A stretch of 14,261 nucleotides of DNA from Lachnospiraceae bacterium (GTDB lineage Bacteria > Bacillota > Clostridia > Lachnospirales > Lachnospiraceae), in contig JAFPYK010000150.1 of assembly GCA_017412265.1 (NCBI GenBank), positions 1-14,261 of the forward strand, written 5' to 3'. Position 1 is the first letter of the stretch; each line of letters starts with the position of its first letter. Below are positions 1 to 7,451 of this stretch, piece by piece. Made by a program: the position numbers and the translations under genes. A model generated the notes under the pieces. That model saw only the letters and a program-made list of their open reading frames with translations, did no database searches and had not been told where the DNA came from.

Positions 1-9
1 GGAGTCCAC

Positions 10-231
10 ATGCCGAACAGAACGAATTATAATTTTGGCAATAACAACCGCAACAAGGTCAACATGAACCCCTGGGCCATGCTCGTCGTCATGATCGTCC
101 TTACGGTGCTCAATATCCTTGCCACCATTGCGACGAAGCAGATGGACTTCTTCACCGTCATGTCATTTGTCGCGTGCGCCGCAGGTATCATCCTGTGTGT
201 CGTCAATATCATCCGGAGCAAGAAAAAATGA
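10..231 (+). CDS. Small two-helix membrane protein, function unknown
   Basis: A 73-residue protein that I do not recognise. The first 20 residues are polar and Asn-rich. Two hydrophobic segments follow, at about residues 21-42 and 47-67, and the tail is basic (RSKKK). By the positive-inside rule both ends would lie in the cytoplasm, giving a short helical hairpin; this is inference. The start is supported by GGAG at 1-4, five bases before the ATG. The stop TGA (229-231) overlaps the miaB start as ATGA, so the two genes are translationally coupled and probably share an mRNA that begins outside the window. There is no signal-peptide cleavage site and no catalytic motif. Its codon use resembles that of its neighbours and the frame is clean, so it is probably a real gene. 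Confidence 0.75.
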   Translation: MPNRTNYNFGNNNRNKVNMNPWAMLVVMIVLTVLNILATIATKQMDFFTVMSFVACAAGIILCVVNIIRSKKK

Positions 232-1706
232 TGGATACAAGGCAAGTCATCGAAGAGTATCTCTCTTCCGACGATTTCCGGCTGGCGCTCTCGCCCCCGG
301 AGTCCGAGCCGCTTCGGCAGTATTATTTCATCGGCCTGCTGAGGAGATGGGTGCACACACGAGAGGAGGCCCTCGGCCGCTCGCTCTATGCGTGCACGAA
401 CACCTTCGGCTGCCAGATGAACGCGCGTGACTCCGAGAAGATGGAAGGCGTCCTGACCGCTGCCGGCTTCGTCCCCACCGAAAAGGAGGAAGAGGTAGAT
501 CTCATCATCTACAACACCTGCACCGTGCGTGAGAACGCGAACACCAGGGTTTACGGCCGGCTGGGATATCTCAACAGCCTCAAGAAGAAGCACCCGGACC
601 TTCTCATCGCCCTCTGCGGATGCATGATGCAGGAGGCCCATGTGGTGGAGAAGATCCGCAAGTCCTACCGTTTCGTGGACATCGTCTTCGGCACCCACAA
701 TGTGCATAAATTTGCCGAGCTGATCTGGGAGAGAATCTCCGGCGGGTGCATGGTCGTCGATATCTGGGACCGCGCGGACCGGATTGTGGAGGATCTGCCG
801 GCCTCGCGCAAATACTTCTTTAAGTCCGGTGTCAACATCAGTTTCGGCTGCAACAATTTCTGCAGCTACTGTATCGTTCCTTATGTTCGCGGGCGGGAGA
901 GAAGCCGCGCGCCGGAGGATATCCTCGCGGAGGTGCGCCGGCTCGCATCGGACGGTGTGGTCGAGATCATGCTGCTGGGACAGAACGTGAATTCCTACGG
1001 GAAGGATCTGGCCGAGCCGATGAGCTTCGCCGAGCTGCTGCGCAGGGTCTCCGAGGTTGAGGGAATCGAGCGGATCCGTTTCATGACCTCGCATCCGAAG
1101 GATCTCTCACAGGAACTGATCGACGCGATGGCCGCGCTTCCGAAGGTCTGCAGGCATCTGCATCTGCCCGTACAGTCGGGCAGCAGCCGAATCCTCGAGA
1201 AGATGAACCGCCGATACACCAAGGAGCAGTATCTGGACCTCGTGCACCGGCTCAAGGCCGCGGTGCCGGACATCTCCCTGACCACGGACATCATCGTCGG
1301 TTTCCCCGGAGAGACCGAGGAAGATTTCCTGGAGACCATGGATGTCGTGCGGCAGGTCTGCTACGACAGCTGCTACACCTTCATCTACTCGAAACGGACC
1401 GGCACACCGGCGGCATCGATGCCGGACCAGGTACCGGAGGATGTGATCAAGGACCGCTTCGACCGTCTCCTCGCCCTGGTGGGAGAGTGCTCGGCCAAAC
1501 GCACCGCGATGCACCTCGGCGAGACCGTCCCCGTCCTCGTGGAGGAGGTCAATGATCATGACAGCCACATGGTGACCGGGCGGATGGACAACAACCTGCT
1601 GGTTCATTTCCCGGCGGGGAGCCGGCTGATCGGACAGATCGTTCCGGTGCGCCTCACAGAGTGCCGTGGATTTTACTACATCGGAGAACTCGTTCTTGAA
1701 AAATAA
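228..1706 (+). CDS. miaB: tRNA-2-methylthio-N6-dimethylallyladenosine synthase MiaB
   Basis: A radical-SAM methylthiotransferase that converts i6A37 to ms2i6A37 in tRNAs reading UNN codons. The 492-residue product has the full family layout. The N-terminal UPF0004 domain carries cluster cysteines C62 (GCQMN), C98 (NTCTVREN) and C132 (CGCM). The radical-SAM core has C208, C212 and C215 in the CxxxCxxC motif. A C-terminal TRAM domain covers about residues 425-490. A lead segment of about 55 residues before the first domain is common in clostridial MiaB. I chose the ATG at 228 because it overlaps the preceding stop as ATGA and has GGAG at 215-218. An in-frame start at 174 would run deep into the upstream gene. 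MiaB rather than MtaB or RimO is favoured by the GCQMN and NTCTVREN motifs. No terminator follows; the next promoter begins inside its last codons. Confidence 0.95.
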   Translation: MMDTRQVIEEYLSSDDFRLALSPPESEPLRQYYFIGLLRRWVHTREEALGRSLYACTNTFGCQMNARDSEKMEGVLTAAGFVPTEKEEEVDLIIYNTCTVRENANTRVYGRLGYLNSLKKKHPDLLIALCGCMMQEAHVVEKIRKSYRFVDIVFGTHNVHKFAELIWERISGGCMVVDIWDRADRIVEDLPASRKYFFKSGVNISFGCNNFCSYCIVPYVRGRERSRAPEDILAEVRRLASDGVVEIMLLGQNVNSYGKDLAEPMSFAELLRRVSEVEGIERIRFMTSHPKDLSQELIDAMAALPKVCRHLHLPVQSGSSRILEKMNRRYTKEQYLDLVHRLKAAVPDISLTTDIIVGFPGETEEDFLETMDVVRQVCYDSCYTFIYSKRTGTPAASMPDQVPEDVIKDRFDRLLALVGECSAKRTAMHLGETVPVLVEEVNDHDSHMVTGRMDNNLLVHFPAGSRLIGQIVPVRLTECRGFYYIGELVLEK

Positions 1707-1723
1707 CCGGAATCAGGTACAAT
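1696..1723 (+). promoter_or_regulatory. Sigma-A-like promoter of the transketolase operon
   Basis: The -35 TTGAAA (1696-1701) and -10 TACAAT (1718-1723) are separated by 16 bp. The -35 overlaps the last codons of miaB. The predicted start near 1730 gives a leader of about 70 nt before tktN. It is the only good hexamer pair in this gap. It is predicted by pattern only. Confidence 0.65.
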
Positions 1724-1740
1724 AGAACTAGAAACTATAG

Positions 1741-1791
1741 ATGTGGGTGAGGTGTATCTGCGCCCGTGTCTCAAAGTGAATACATAGGAGG
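1741..1791 (+). promoter_or_regulatory. tkt mRNA leader with motif shared with the rplU leader
   Basis: The untranslated leader holds GTGAGGT (1747-1753), five bases, then TGCGCCCGT (1759-1767). The rplU leader has the same two blocks with exactly the same five-base spacing (7383-7389 and 7395-7403). The AGGAGG ribosome-binding site at 1786-1791 lies eight bases before the tktN ATG. Whether the motif is a regulatory RNA element or a coincidence cannot be settled from one genome. Confidence 0.35.
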
Positions 1792-1799
1792 AATGCACT

Positions 1800-2600
1800 A
1801 TGGTTTTACAGGAAAAAGCTGCCGAACTGCGCGGTGACATTGTCAAGATGATCCATGCCGCAGGAAGCGGTCATCCGGGCGGGTCCCTGTCCGTGATCGA
1901 TATTCTGGTAGCACTCTATTACAACGTCATGAAGGTGGATCCGAAGAATCCTCACTGGGAAGACAGAGACCGCCTGGTCCTCTCCAAGGGCCATGCCTGC
2001 CCCGCCCTGTATGCGGTTCTGGCAGACAAGGGATACTTCCCGAAGGAAGATCTGGCAACGCTTCGTAAGATCGACAGCCATCTTCAGGGCCATCCGGACA
2101 TGAAGAAGACCCCCGGCGTTGACCTGAACACCGGCTCCCTGGGCCAGGGCGTCGCAGTGGCAACCGGTATGGCGATTGCCGCGAAGTATCTGAAGAAGAA
2201 TTATCACGTCTACGCGATCGTCGGCGACGGCGAGATCCAGGAAGGCCTGGTATGGGAGGCCGCTATGGCAGCCGCTCATTACAAGCTGGACAACCTGACC
2301 GTCATCCTTGACCACAACGGCCTGCAGATCGACGGAACCAATGACGAAGTCATGAGCCTCGGCGATCCTGTCGAGAAGTACAAAGCGTTCGGTTTCGAGT
2401 GCTTCACGGTGAACGGCCATGACATCGACGCGATCACGAAGGTCTGCAAGACCCCTGTACACGGACGGCCGAAATTCATCTGTGCCGAAACCATCAAGGG
2501 CAAGGGCGTATCCTTCATGGAGAACAACGCCGGCTGGCACGGCAAGGCACCCAGCGCAGAAGAAGTCGCTAAGGCACTTGCGGAACTGGAGGTGAAATAA
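1800..2600 (+). CDS. Transketolase, N-terminal (TPP-binding) subunit
   Basis: First half of a split transketolase, which moves two-carbon ketol units between sugar phosphates in the non-oxidative pentose phosphate pathway. The 266-residue product ends where the fused enzyme would continue into its pyrimidine-binding domain. It carries GHPGG (residues 24-28), SKGH with H65, and the thiamine-diphosphate/Mg site GDGEIQEGLVWEA (142-154) followed by LDHN (170-173). AGGAGG eight bases upstream fixes the ATG at 1800. The partner gene starts two bases after its stop, so the subunits are made from one mRNA in a matched ratio. Split transketolases are common in Firmicutes and archaea. A two-subunit 1-deoxyxylulose-5-phosphate synthase is unlikely, since the motifs fit transketolase. 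Confidence 0.93.
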   Translation: MVLQEKAAELRGDIVKMIHAAGSGHPGGSLSVIDILVALYYNVMKVDPKNPHWEDRDRLVLSKGHACPALYAVLADKGYFPKEDLATLRKIDSHLQGHPDMKKTPGVDLNTGSLGQGVAVATGMAIAAKYLKKNYHVYAIVGDGEIQEGLVWEAAMAAAHYKLDNLTVILDHNGLQIDGTNDEVMSLGDPVEKYKAFGFECFTVNGHDIDAITKVCKTPVHGRPKFICAETIKGKGVSFMENNAGWHGKAPSAEEVAKALAELEVK

Positions 2601-2601
2601 G

Positions 2602-3525
2602 ATGGGAAAATCAATTCGTATCGCCTACGGTGAGGCGTTAAATGAAATTGCCGAGTATAACGACAAGCTCGTTGTCTGCGACGCTGACCTCGGCCATGCA
2701 ACCATGACCAATATCTTCGCGGAAAAGCATCCCGACCGTTTCTTCAACTTCGGTATCGCAGAGTGCAACCTGGTCGCGGAAGCAACCGGTATGGCTCATG
2801 CGGGACTTGTTCCCTTCGTCAGCACCTTCGCCCTCTTCGGCGCAGGCCGCGCGTATGAGATCATCCGCAACTCTGTCTGCTATGTGAATGCCAACGTCAA
2901 GTTCGCCCTGACCCATTCCGGTCTGTGCGTCGGCGAGGACGGCGGTTCCCATCAGGCCATCGAGGATCTTGCCCTGATGAGAGTCCTGCCTCATATGACC
3001 ATCCTGGTTCCCTGCGATTACGAGCAGACCAAGAAGTGCGTCAAGGCTGCGGCTGAGATTGACGGCCCTGTCTACATCCGTGTAGCACGTCCTGTTGTCG
3101 ACGAGATCACGACCGCCGAGACTCCTTTCGAGGTCGGCAAGGCTCAGGTCATGAAGGACGGCACCGATGTCTGCCTGATGGCTACCGGCCTGATGGTCGG
3201 CACCGCCTTAAAGGCAGCCGAGATGCTGGAAGCTGAAGGCATCAGCTGCGCAGTCATCAACCACCACACGATCAAGCCTCTGGATGCTGAGATCGTCCGC
3301 AAGTATCACGAGAAGTGCAAGGGCATCGTTGCATGCGAAGAGCACTCCATCTACGGCGGACTTGGCAGCGCCATCGCGGAAGTGATCGCCGGAGTGCCCG
3401 GCGGCAAGTTCGCACAGGTCGGCGTGATGGACAAGTTCGGCAAGTCCGGCACCCCTGACGCTCTGTTCGAGGCTTATGGCCTGACCGCGGAGCACATGGT
3501 GGAAGAAGCGAAGAAATTCTTATAA
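2602..3525 (+). CDS. Transketolase, C-terminal subunit
   Basis: Second half of the split transketolase, 307 residues, comprising the pyrimidine-binding domain (about residues 5-170) and the C-terminal transketolase domain (about 185-300). The GIAE motif at 51-54 supplies the catalytic glutamate (E54) that activates the thiamine aminopyrimidine. GEDGGSHQ (111-118) is the conserved phosphate/substrate-contact loop. The cofactor lies at the interface with the N-terminal subunit, so neither product should work alone. Its GGAGGTGA ribosome-binding site (2588-2595) lies inside the end of the upstream gene and only one base separates that stop from this ATG. A strong terminator follows. The combination with a complete N-terminal partner makes transketolase the firm call over pyruvate dehydrogenase E1-beta or DXS. 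Confidence 0.93.
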   Translation: MGKSIRIAYGEALNEIAEYNDKLVVCDADLGHATMTNIFAEKHPDRFFNFGIAECNLVAEATGMAHAGLVPFVSTFALFGAGRAYEIIRNSVCYVNANVKFALTHSGLCVGEDGGSHQAIEDLALMRVLPHMTILVPCDYEQTKKCVKAAAEIDGPVYIRVARPVVDEITTAETPFEVGKAQVMKDGTDVCLMATGLMVGTALKAAEMLEAEGISCAVINHHTIKPLDAEIVRKYHEKCKGIVACEEHSIYGGLGSAIAEVIAGVPGGKFAQVGVMDKFGKSGTPDALFEAYGLTAEHMVEEAKKFL

Positions 3526-3541
3526 TTCTCAGTAGAAAACC

Positions 3542-3578
3542 GGGAAAAGCCTGCCGAATCCGGCAGGCTTTTCTTCCC
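3542..3578 (+). terminator. Rho-independent terminator after the transketolase operon
   Basis: A perfect 8-bp GC-rich stem, GCCTGCCG (3549-3556) with CGGCAGGC (3561-3568) and loop AATC, is extended by AAAA/TTTT (3545-3548 with 3569-3572). It lies 16 bases past the tktC stop. The flanking A and T runs let it act on either strand. Confidence 0.9.
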
Positions 3579-3615
3579 ATCCCGCTGGAAAGGGAGCAGA
3601 TAGGAGATTCATTTT

Positions 3616-4689
3616 ATGGAGATGACATTACGCTGGTACGGTTCCAAATTCGATACCGTTACCCTGGAGCAGATCCGCCAGATCCCCGGTGTCACCGGTG
3701 TGATCTCGACCCTGTATGACGTTCCTGCCGGAGAAGTCTGGACCCAGGAAGCCATCCATGCACTGAAGGAAGAAATCGAGGCGGCCGGCCTTCGCCTGTC
3801 CGGCATCGAGAGTGTGAACGTGCACGATTCGATCAAGATCGGCGACGCAGACCGCGATAAATATATTGACAACTATATCGTCTCTCTGGAGAACCTGGGC
3901 AAGGAAGACATCCATATGGTATGCTACAACTTCATGCCGGTCTTTGACTGGACGAGGACCGAGCTTGCCAGAGTCCGCCCGGACGGCTCCACCGTTCTTG
4001 CCTACACGCAGGAGGCTGTGGACGCACTGGTGCCGGAGGAGATGTTTAACTCCATCGCCGGCGATATGAACGGCACCGTGATGCCCGGCTGGGAGCCGGA
4101 GCGCATGGCCCGGGTGAAGGAGCTCTTCGCGGCATATAAGGATGTCGACGATGAGAAGTTATTTGCCAACCTGAAGTATTTCCTGGAGTGCATCATGCCG
4201 GTCTGCAACAAGTATGACATTAAGATGGCGATCCATCCGGATGACCCGGCCTGGCCGGTCTTCGGACTTCCCCGCATCATCATCAACAAGGAGAACATCC
4301 TTCGTATGATGAAGATGGTGGACGATCCTCATAACGGCGTGACGTTCTGTTCCGGTTCTTACGGAACGAATCTGGAGAATGACCTTCCGGATATGATCCG
4401 TTCGCTGAAGGGCCGCATTCATTTCGCCCATGTGCGCAACCTGAAGTTCCATTCCCCGACCAATTTCGAGGAGGCCTGCCACATCTCGGCGGATGGCAAT
4501 TTCGACATGTACGAGATCGTCAAGGCCCTGTACGAGATCGGCTTTGACGGCCCGATCCGTCCGGACCACGGCCGCATGATCTGGGGCGAGGTTGCGATGC
4601 CCGGCTACGGCCTGTATGACCGCGCGCTCGGCGCCACCTATATCCAGGGTCTCTGGGAGGCCATTGACAAGAACGCGAAGCGCGGCTGA
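3616..4689 (+). CDS. uxuA: D-mannonate dehydratase UxuA
   Basis: Dehydrates D-mannonate to 2-keto-3-deoxygluconate in the glucuronate branch of hexuronate catabolism (EC 4.2.1.8). The protein is 357 residues, the usual length, and has the Mn-dependent TIM-barrel sequence. Candidate metal ligands are H207 (AIHPDDP), C245 (TFCSGS), H272 (FAHVRN) and D317 (RPDHGR), with H318 and Y331 or Y334 near the expected catalytic positions. The start has GGAG at 3603-3606, nine bases before the ATG. The gene follows the tkt terminator and has no clear promoter of its own, and no other hexuronate gene (uxuB, uxaC, kdgK) is visible. It may depend on readthrough or on an unrecognised promoter in 3579-3600. 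Confidence 0.93.
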   Translation: MEMTLRWYGSKFDTVTLEQIRQIPGVTGVISTLYDVPAGEVWTQEAIHALKEEIEAAGLRLSGIESVNVHDSIKIGDADRDKYIDNYIVSLENLGKEDIHMVCYNFMPVFDWTRTELARVRPDGSTVLAYTQEAVDALVPEEMFNSIAGDMNGTVMPGWEPERMARVKELFAAYKDVDDEKLFANLKYFLECIMPVCNKYDIKMAIHPDDPAWPVFGLPRIIINKENILRMMKMVDDPHNGVTFCSGSYGTNLENDLPDMIRSLKGRIHFAHVRNLKFHSPTNFEEACHISADGNFDMYEIVKALYEIGFDGPIRPDHGRMIWGEVAMPGYGLYDRALGATYIQGLWEAIDKNAKRG

Positions 4690-4713
4690 TCCGGCTGCGG
4701 GAGGGAGAAGATC

Positions 4714-5616
4714 ATGACACATTGTCCGGTTTGCAAAACCGAATTTGAAGACCTCGTCTACGTCTGCCCGGAGTGCGGCAATCACACCGTCTTCGAGCAG
4801 AACGGAGAGGAATTCACTCTGGTATTCAACACATCGATGGCCAAGGATGTCAGCGAAGTGGACGAGATCCTGGACTTCCTGCATTATTCCGACATGCCGG
4901 AGGCTTATGCGGAATATGACGAGGTGATGGAGACCTCTCTGATCTTCGTCCATCCGGATCACCGCAGGGACGCTTCCAAGCTCTACTCGGGCTTCCGCCG
5001 GGCCAAGGCGGAGGAAGAGAAGGAGCGCAAGAAAGAGGCCAGGGAACGCGGCGAGGACCCTGAGGAGGCGAAAGAGGCTTCGGATGCGGAGGATACCGCG
5101 GAGGAGGAACTCTCTGAGGAGGAATCCGAAGAGGAAGATGCAGAAGAAGAGGAAGAAGAGCTGGTCGGTGTATACCAGGACAAGCGCGAGAAGTATTCGG
5201 ACTTCCGTTCCTCCGGCATCACTCTGATCATCGCCGGCATCGCAGTCGGTGTGTTTGCATTTCTCTGCGGCATCGGAGTTCTCGCTTTCTTCAGCGGCTG
5301 GCTTCCGATCCTCGTATTCTCGCTGCTTGCGGTCGGCTTCTTATATGCCGGCATCAGCTCCCTGAAGCGCTCCGACGAGATCCAGTATGAGATCCGCGAG
5401 GAGAAGCAGTCCCGGAAAGTGGCAGAAGAGTGGCTGAAGGAACACATCACTGTCGAGAAGCTGAAAGAATTTGAGGCGGAAGGGCAGGCACCTGAGGTCA
5501 CGGCCATGAAGCAGCTGGAGTTCATCAGCAATCAGTTAAAGGAACAGTTTGAGTCGAGTGAGGAATTCCTCGACGAGCTGGCCGAAGAGTATTATGACGA
5601 ATTGATGCAAGGATGA
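4714..5616 (+). CDS. Zinc-ribbon, acidic, two-helix membrane protein, function unknown
   Basis: I do not recognise a named family for the whole 300-residue protein. In order it has a CxxC...CxxC zinc ribbon (C4, C7, C18, C21) and a small domain (about residues 32-92). That domain has the look of DUF2007-type putative signalling domains (LVFNTSMAKDVSEVDEIL ... SLIFVHPDH), a resemblance I cannot test. A highly charged stretch follows (about 98-150, with a run of glutamates at 144-149). Two membrane helices come next (about 168-193 and 196-217), then a charged, probably coiled-coil tail (about 220-300). Both soluble parts should lie in the cytoplasm. GGGAG at 4703-4707 supports the ATG. It sits 24 bases after uxuA and 7 bases before the RNase G-family gene, so it may be co-transcribed with both. 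Confidence 0.8.
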   Translation: MTHCPVCKTEFEDLVYVCPECGNHTVFEQNGEEFTLVFNTSMAKDVSEVDEILDFLHYSDMPEAYAEYDEVMETSLIFVHPDHRRDASKLYSGFRRAKAEEEKERKKEARERGEDPEEAKEASDAEDTAEEELSEEESEEEDAEEEEEELVGVYQDKREKYSDFRSSGITLIIAGIAVGVFAFLCGIGVLAFFSGWLPILVFSLLAVGFLYAGISSLKRSDEIQYEIREEKQSRKVAEEWLKEHITVEKLKEFEAEGQAPEVTAMKQLEFISNQLKEQFESSEEFLDELAEEYYDELMQG

Positions 5617-5623
5617 TAAAGGT

Positions 5624-6817
5624 ATGAATTATATCATTACCGGAACCGGAAACCGCACCTTCTGTGGACTCTGCCAGGAGGGGCGGTTTCTTCAAATCGA
5701 CTTGTGCGGGGGCACTCGCAGCGAAGTGGGAAGCATCTATGTCGGGCGTGTGCAGAATGTGGTGAAGAATATCGGCGCGGTCTTTGTCGAGTATCAGCCC
5801 GGCAGAATCGGCTATCTGAGCGAATCAGAGTGCCGGAAGCCGTTCTATACCCGGAAGCAGAGCACGTCGGAACTTCCCGGCCCGGGAGATGAGCTGCTCG
5901 TGGAGGTCATCCGCGACGCGATCAAGTCCAAGCAGCCGGCCCTTTCCTGTACGCTCACGTTTCAGGGCGCTCTGGCTGTTGCCGCGGCCGGCAGTCCGGT
6001 GCTCGGCATCTCATCGCGCATTACTGCGGCGGGCGAGCGCGCGCGGCTGAAACGGCTGGCCGAGCCGTACCGGACTGAGTCGCTGGGACTGATCCTTCGG
6101 ACGGCCTCGGAGCAGGCCCCCGAGGAGGATGTGTGCCGGGAGATCGAATCTCTCCGGGATCAGGCACAGGCGCTTCTTCGGCGCGGGCAGCACCTTTCCG
6201 CATTCTCCTGCCTGAGAAATGCGTCAACTCCGTACCTCGGAGGGCTGGCGCCGCGCGACCTGGAGTAGCTTGCCGAGATCCTGACGGACCTGCCGGAAGC
6301 GGCGGAAGAGATCAAGGAAGAACTGGCCTCACGAGGGCTGCAGATCCCTGTGCGGCTGTGGGATGAGGAGGTGTCCCTCGCCTCGGTCTACCGTACCGAG
6401 CAGGCGCTTAACCGCGCCCTGCAGGAGAAGGTCTGGATGAACTCCGGCGCCTATCTTGTCATCGAGCAGACCGAAGCCTGTGTCGTGATCGACGTCAATA
6501 CCGGCAAGGCCATTCACGGCAAAAAGGACCAGGAGGAAACATTTTATAAGATCAATCTGGAGGCGGCCGCCGAAACAGCGCGCCAGATTCGCCTCAGGAA
6601 TCTCTCCGGCATCATTCTGGTGGATTTTATCGACTTAAGCGATCCGAAGGCCAAAACGGGCCTTGTAGAGGCTCTGCGAAGGCATCTGAGTGAGGATCCG
6701 GTGCCGACGGGCTTTGTTGACTTTACGAAACTGCAGCTTGCGGAGATTACGCGCAAGAAGATCCGTCCGTCCCTGAAGGAGCAGGCTTCCGGATGGATCC
6801 CGGGGGGTGAATCATGA
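5624..6817 (+). pseudogene. rng: Ribonuclease G/E family gene interrupted by an in-frame TAG
   Basis: The frame reads as an RNase E/G-type endoribonuclease of 397 codons, broken once by TAG at 6266-6268 (after ...APRDLE; it resumes LAEILTDLPE). The first part (214 residues) holds the S1 RNA-binding domain (about residues 36-95) and the start of the RNase H-like fold. The second part (182 residues) holds the catalytic DNase I-like region with both Mg-binding aspartates, VVIDVN and LVDFID, about 44 residues apart as in the family. The amber product would therefore lack catalysis. The reading frame, codon style and motifs stay intact on both sides, so the lesion is recent, is a sequencing error, or is read through. 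No good restart site is visible after the TAG; a GTG at 6350 lacks a ribosome-binding site. The Zn-link cysteines of RNase E are absent. The final TGA overlaps ybaK by 4 bases. Confidence 0.85.
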
Positions 6818-7317
6818 GCAAAGGACCTGTCAAAACCAATGTGATGCGGCAGCTGGACCGCAAGAAGATCCCGTACCGAACGGCAGAGTATGAGGTCGAT
6901 GAATCCGATCTCTCCGGCGTACATGCCGCTGCCGTCATGGGTGTGGATCCGGCGATGCTTTTTAAGACTCTGGTGGCGAAGGGAGAACACAGGGGATATT
7001 GCGTCTTCTGTATCCCCGTCGCGGAAGAACTGGATCTGAAGAAATGTGCCCACGCCGCAGGAGATAAGAGAGTAGAGATGCTTCCCCTGAAGGACCTGAC
7101 CGCGGTCACCGGATATGTGCGCGGCGGCTGCTCGCCGGTCGGGATGAAGAAGGCAGTTCCCACCTACATCCACGAGAGCGCCGAGAGCCTTCCGGAGATC
7201 GGTGTGAGCGCCGGCCAGAGGGGCGTCCAGGTCTTCCTCAACCCGAAGGATCTGGCCGGATTTGTCCGCGCGGGATTTGCGGACCTGATCCGCGGAGAAT
7301 CGGAAGAAGAATCCTGA
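6814..7317 (+). CDS. ybaK: YbaK/EbsC-family Cys-tRNA(Pro) deacylase
   Basis: A trans-editing aminoacyl-tRNA deacylase that hydrolyses mischarged Cys-tRNA(Pro) in the cytoplasm. The 167-residue length is typical of YbaK. It has FKTLV with K51, matching the catalytic lysine region of YbaK, and the signature GGCSPVGMKK (104-113). The start ATG overlaps the preceding stop (ATGA) and is preceded by GGGGTG (6804-6809), so it is translated in coupling with the RNase G-type gene. If that gene is really stopped at its TAG, ribosome delivery by coupling would be lost and polar effects are possible. It sits between rng and rplU, which are often adjacent in relatives. A ProX-type Ala-tRNA(Pro) deacylase is less likely given the GGCSPVG motif. 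Confidence 0.9.
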   Translation: MSKGPVKTNVMRQLDRKKIPYRTAEYEVDESDLSGVHAAAVMGVDPAMLFKTLVAKGEHRGYCVFCIPVAEELDLKKCAHAAGDKRVEMLPLKDLTAVTGYVRGGCSPVGMKKAVPTYIHESAESLPEIGVSAGQRGVQVFLNPKDLAGFVRAGFADLIRGESEEES

Positions 7318-7335
7318 AGAAATACTTTTTTCTGC

Positions 7336-7364
7336 TTGACGAACCATTCACGTCATGTTAAACT
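7336..7364 (+). promoter_or_regulatory. Promoter of the rplU-prp-rpmA operon
   Basis: TTGACG (7336-7341) and TAAACT (7359-7364) are separated by exactly 17 bp. The predicted start is near 7371, giving a leader of about 80 nt. The pair is the best hexamer match between ybaK and rplU. Confidence 0.7.
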
Positions 7365-7370
7365 ATTTGA

Positions 7371-7449
7371 GTGTGCCGCACAGTGAGGTAGAAGTGCGCC
7401 CGTTTTGGGGGCCACCGTAACTGGCGAGATTTATTTAAAGGAGGAGCCA
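7371..7449 (+). promoter_or_regulatory. rplU mRNA leader, candidate ribosomal-protein L21 leader
   Basis: An untranslated leader of about 80 nt before rplU. It contains the small hairpin GTGCCGCAC (about 7373-7381), the paired blocks GTGAGGT and TGCGCCCGT (7383-7403), a possible stem GCCA/TGGC around 7411-7425, and the AAAGGAGG ribosome-binding site near 7438-7445. L21 leader RNAs are known upstream of rplU in low-GC Gram-positives and are thought to mediate autoregulation. I assign this one by position and visible structure, not by a covariance-model match. Confidence 0.5.
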
Positions 7450-7451
7450 TC

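Noticed and set aside
27..1094. Long minus-strand open frame (355 codons) opposite miaB
   Set aside because: The sense strand encodes MiaB with all cluster cysteines; the antisense product has no motif and no ribosome-binding site.
6350..6817. Independent gene starting at GTG 6350 after the rng TAG
   Set aside because: No ribosome-binding site precedes it, and the RNase G-like sequence continues upstream of it to the TAG in the same frame.
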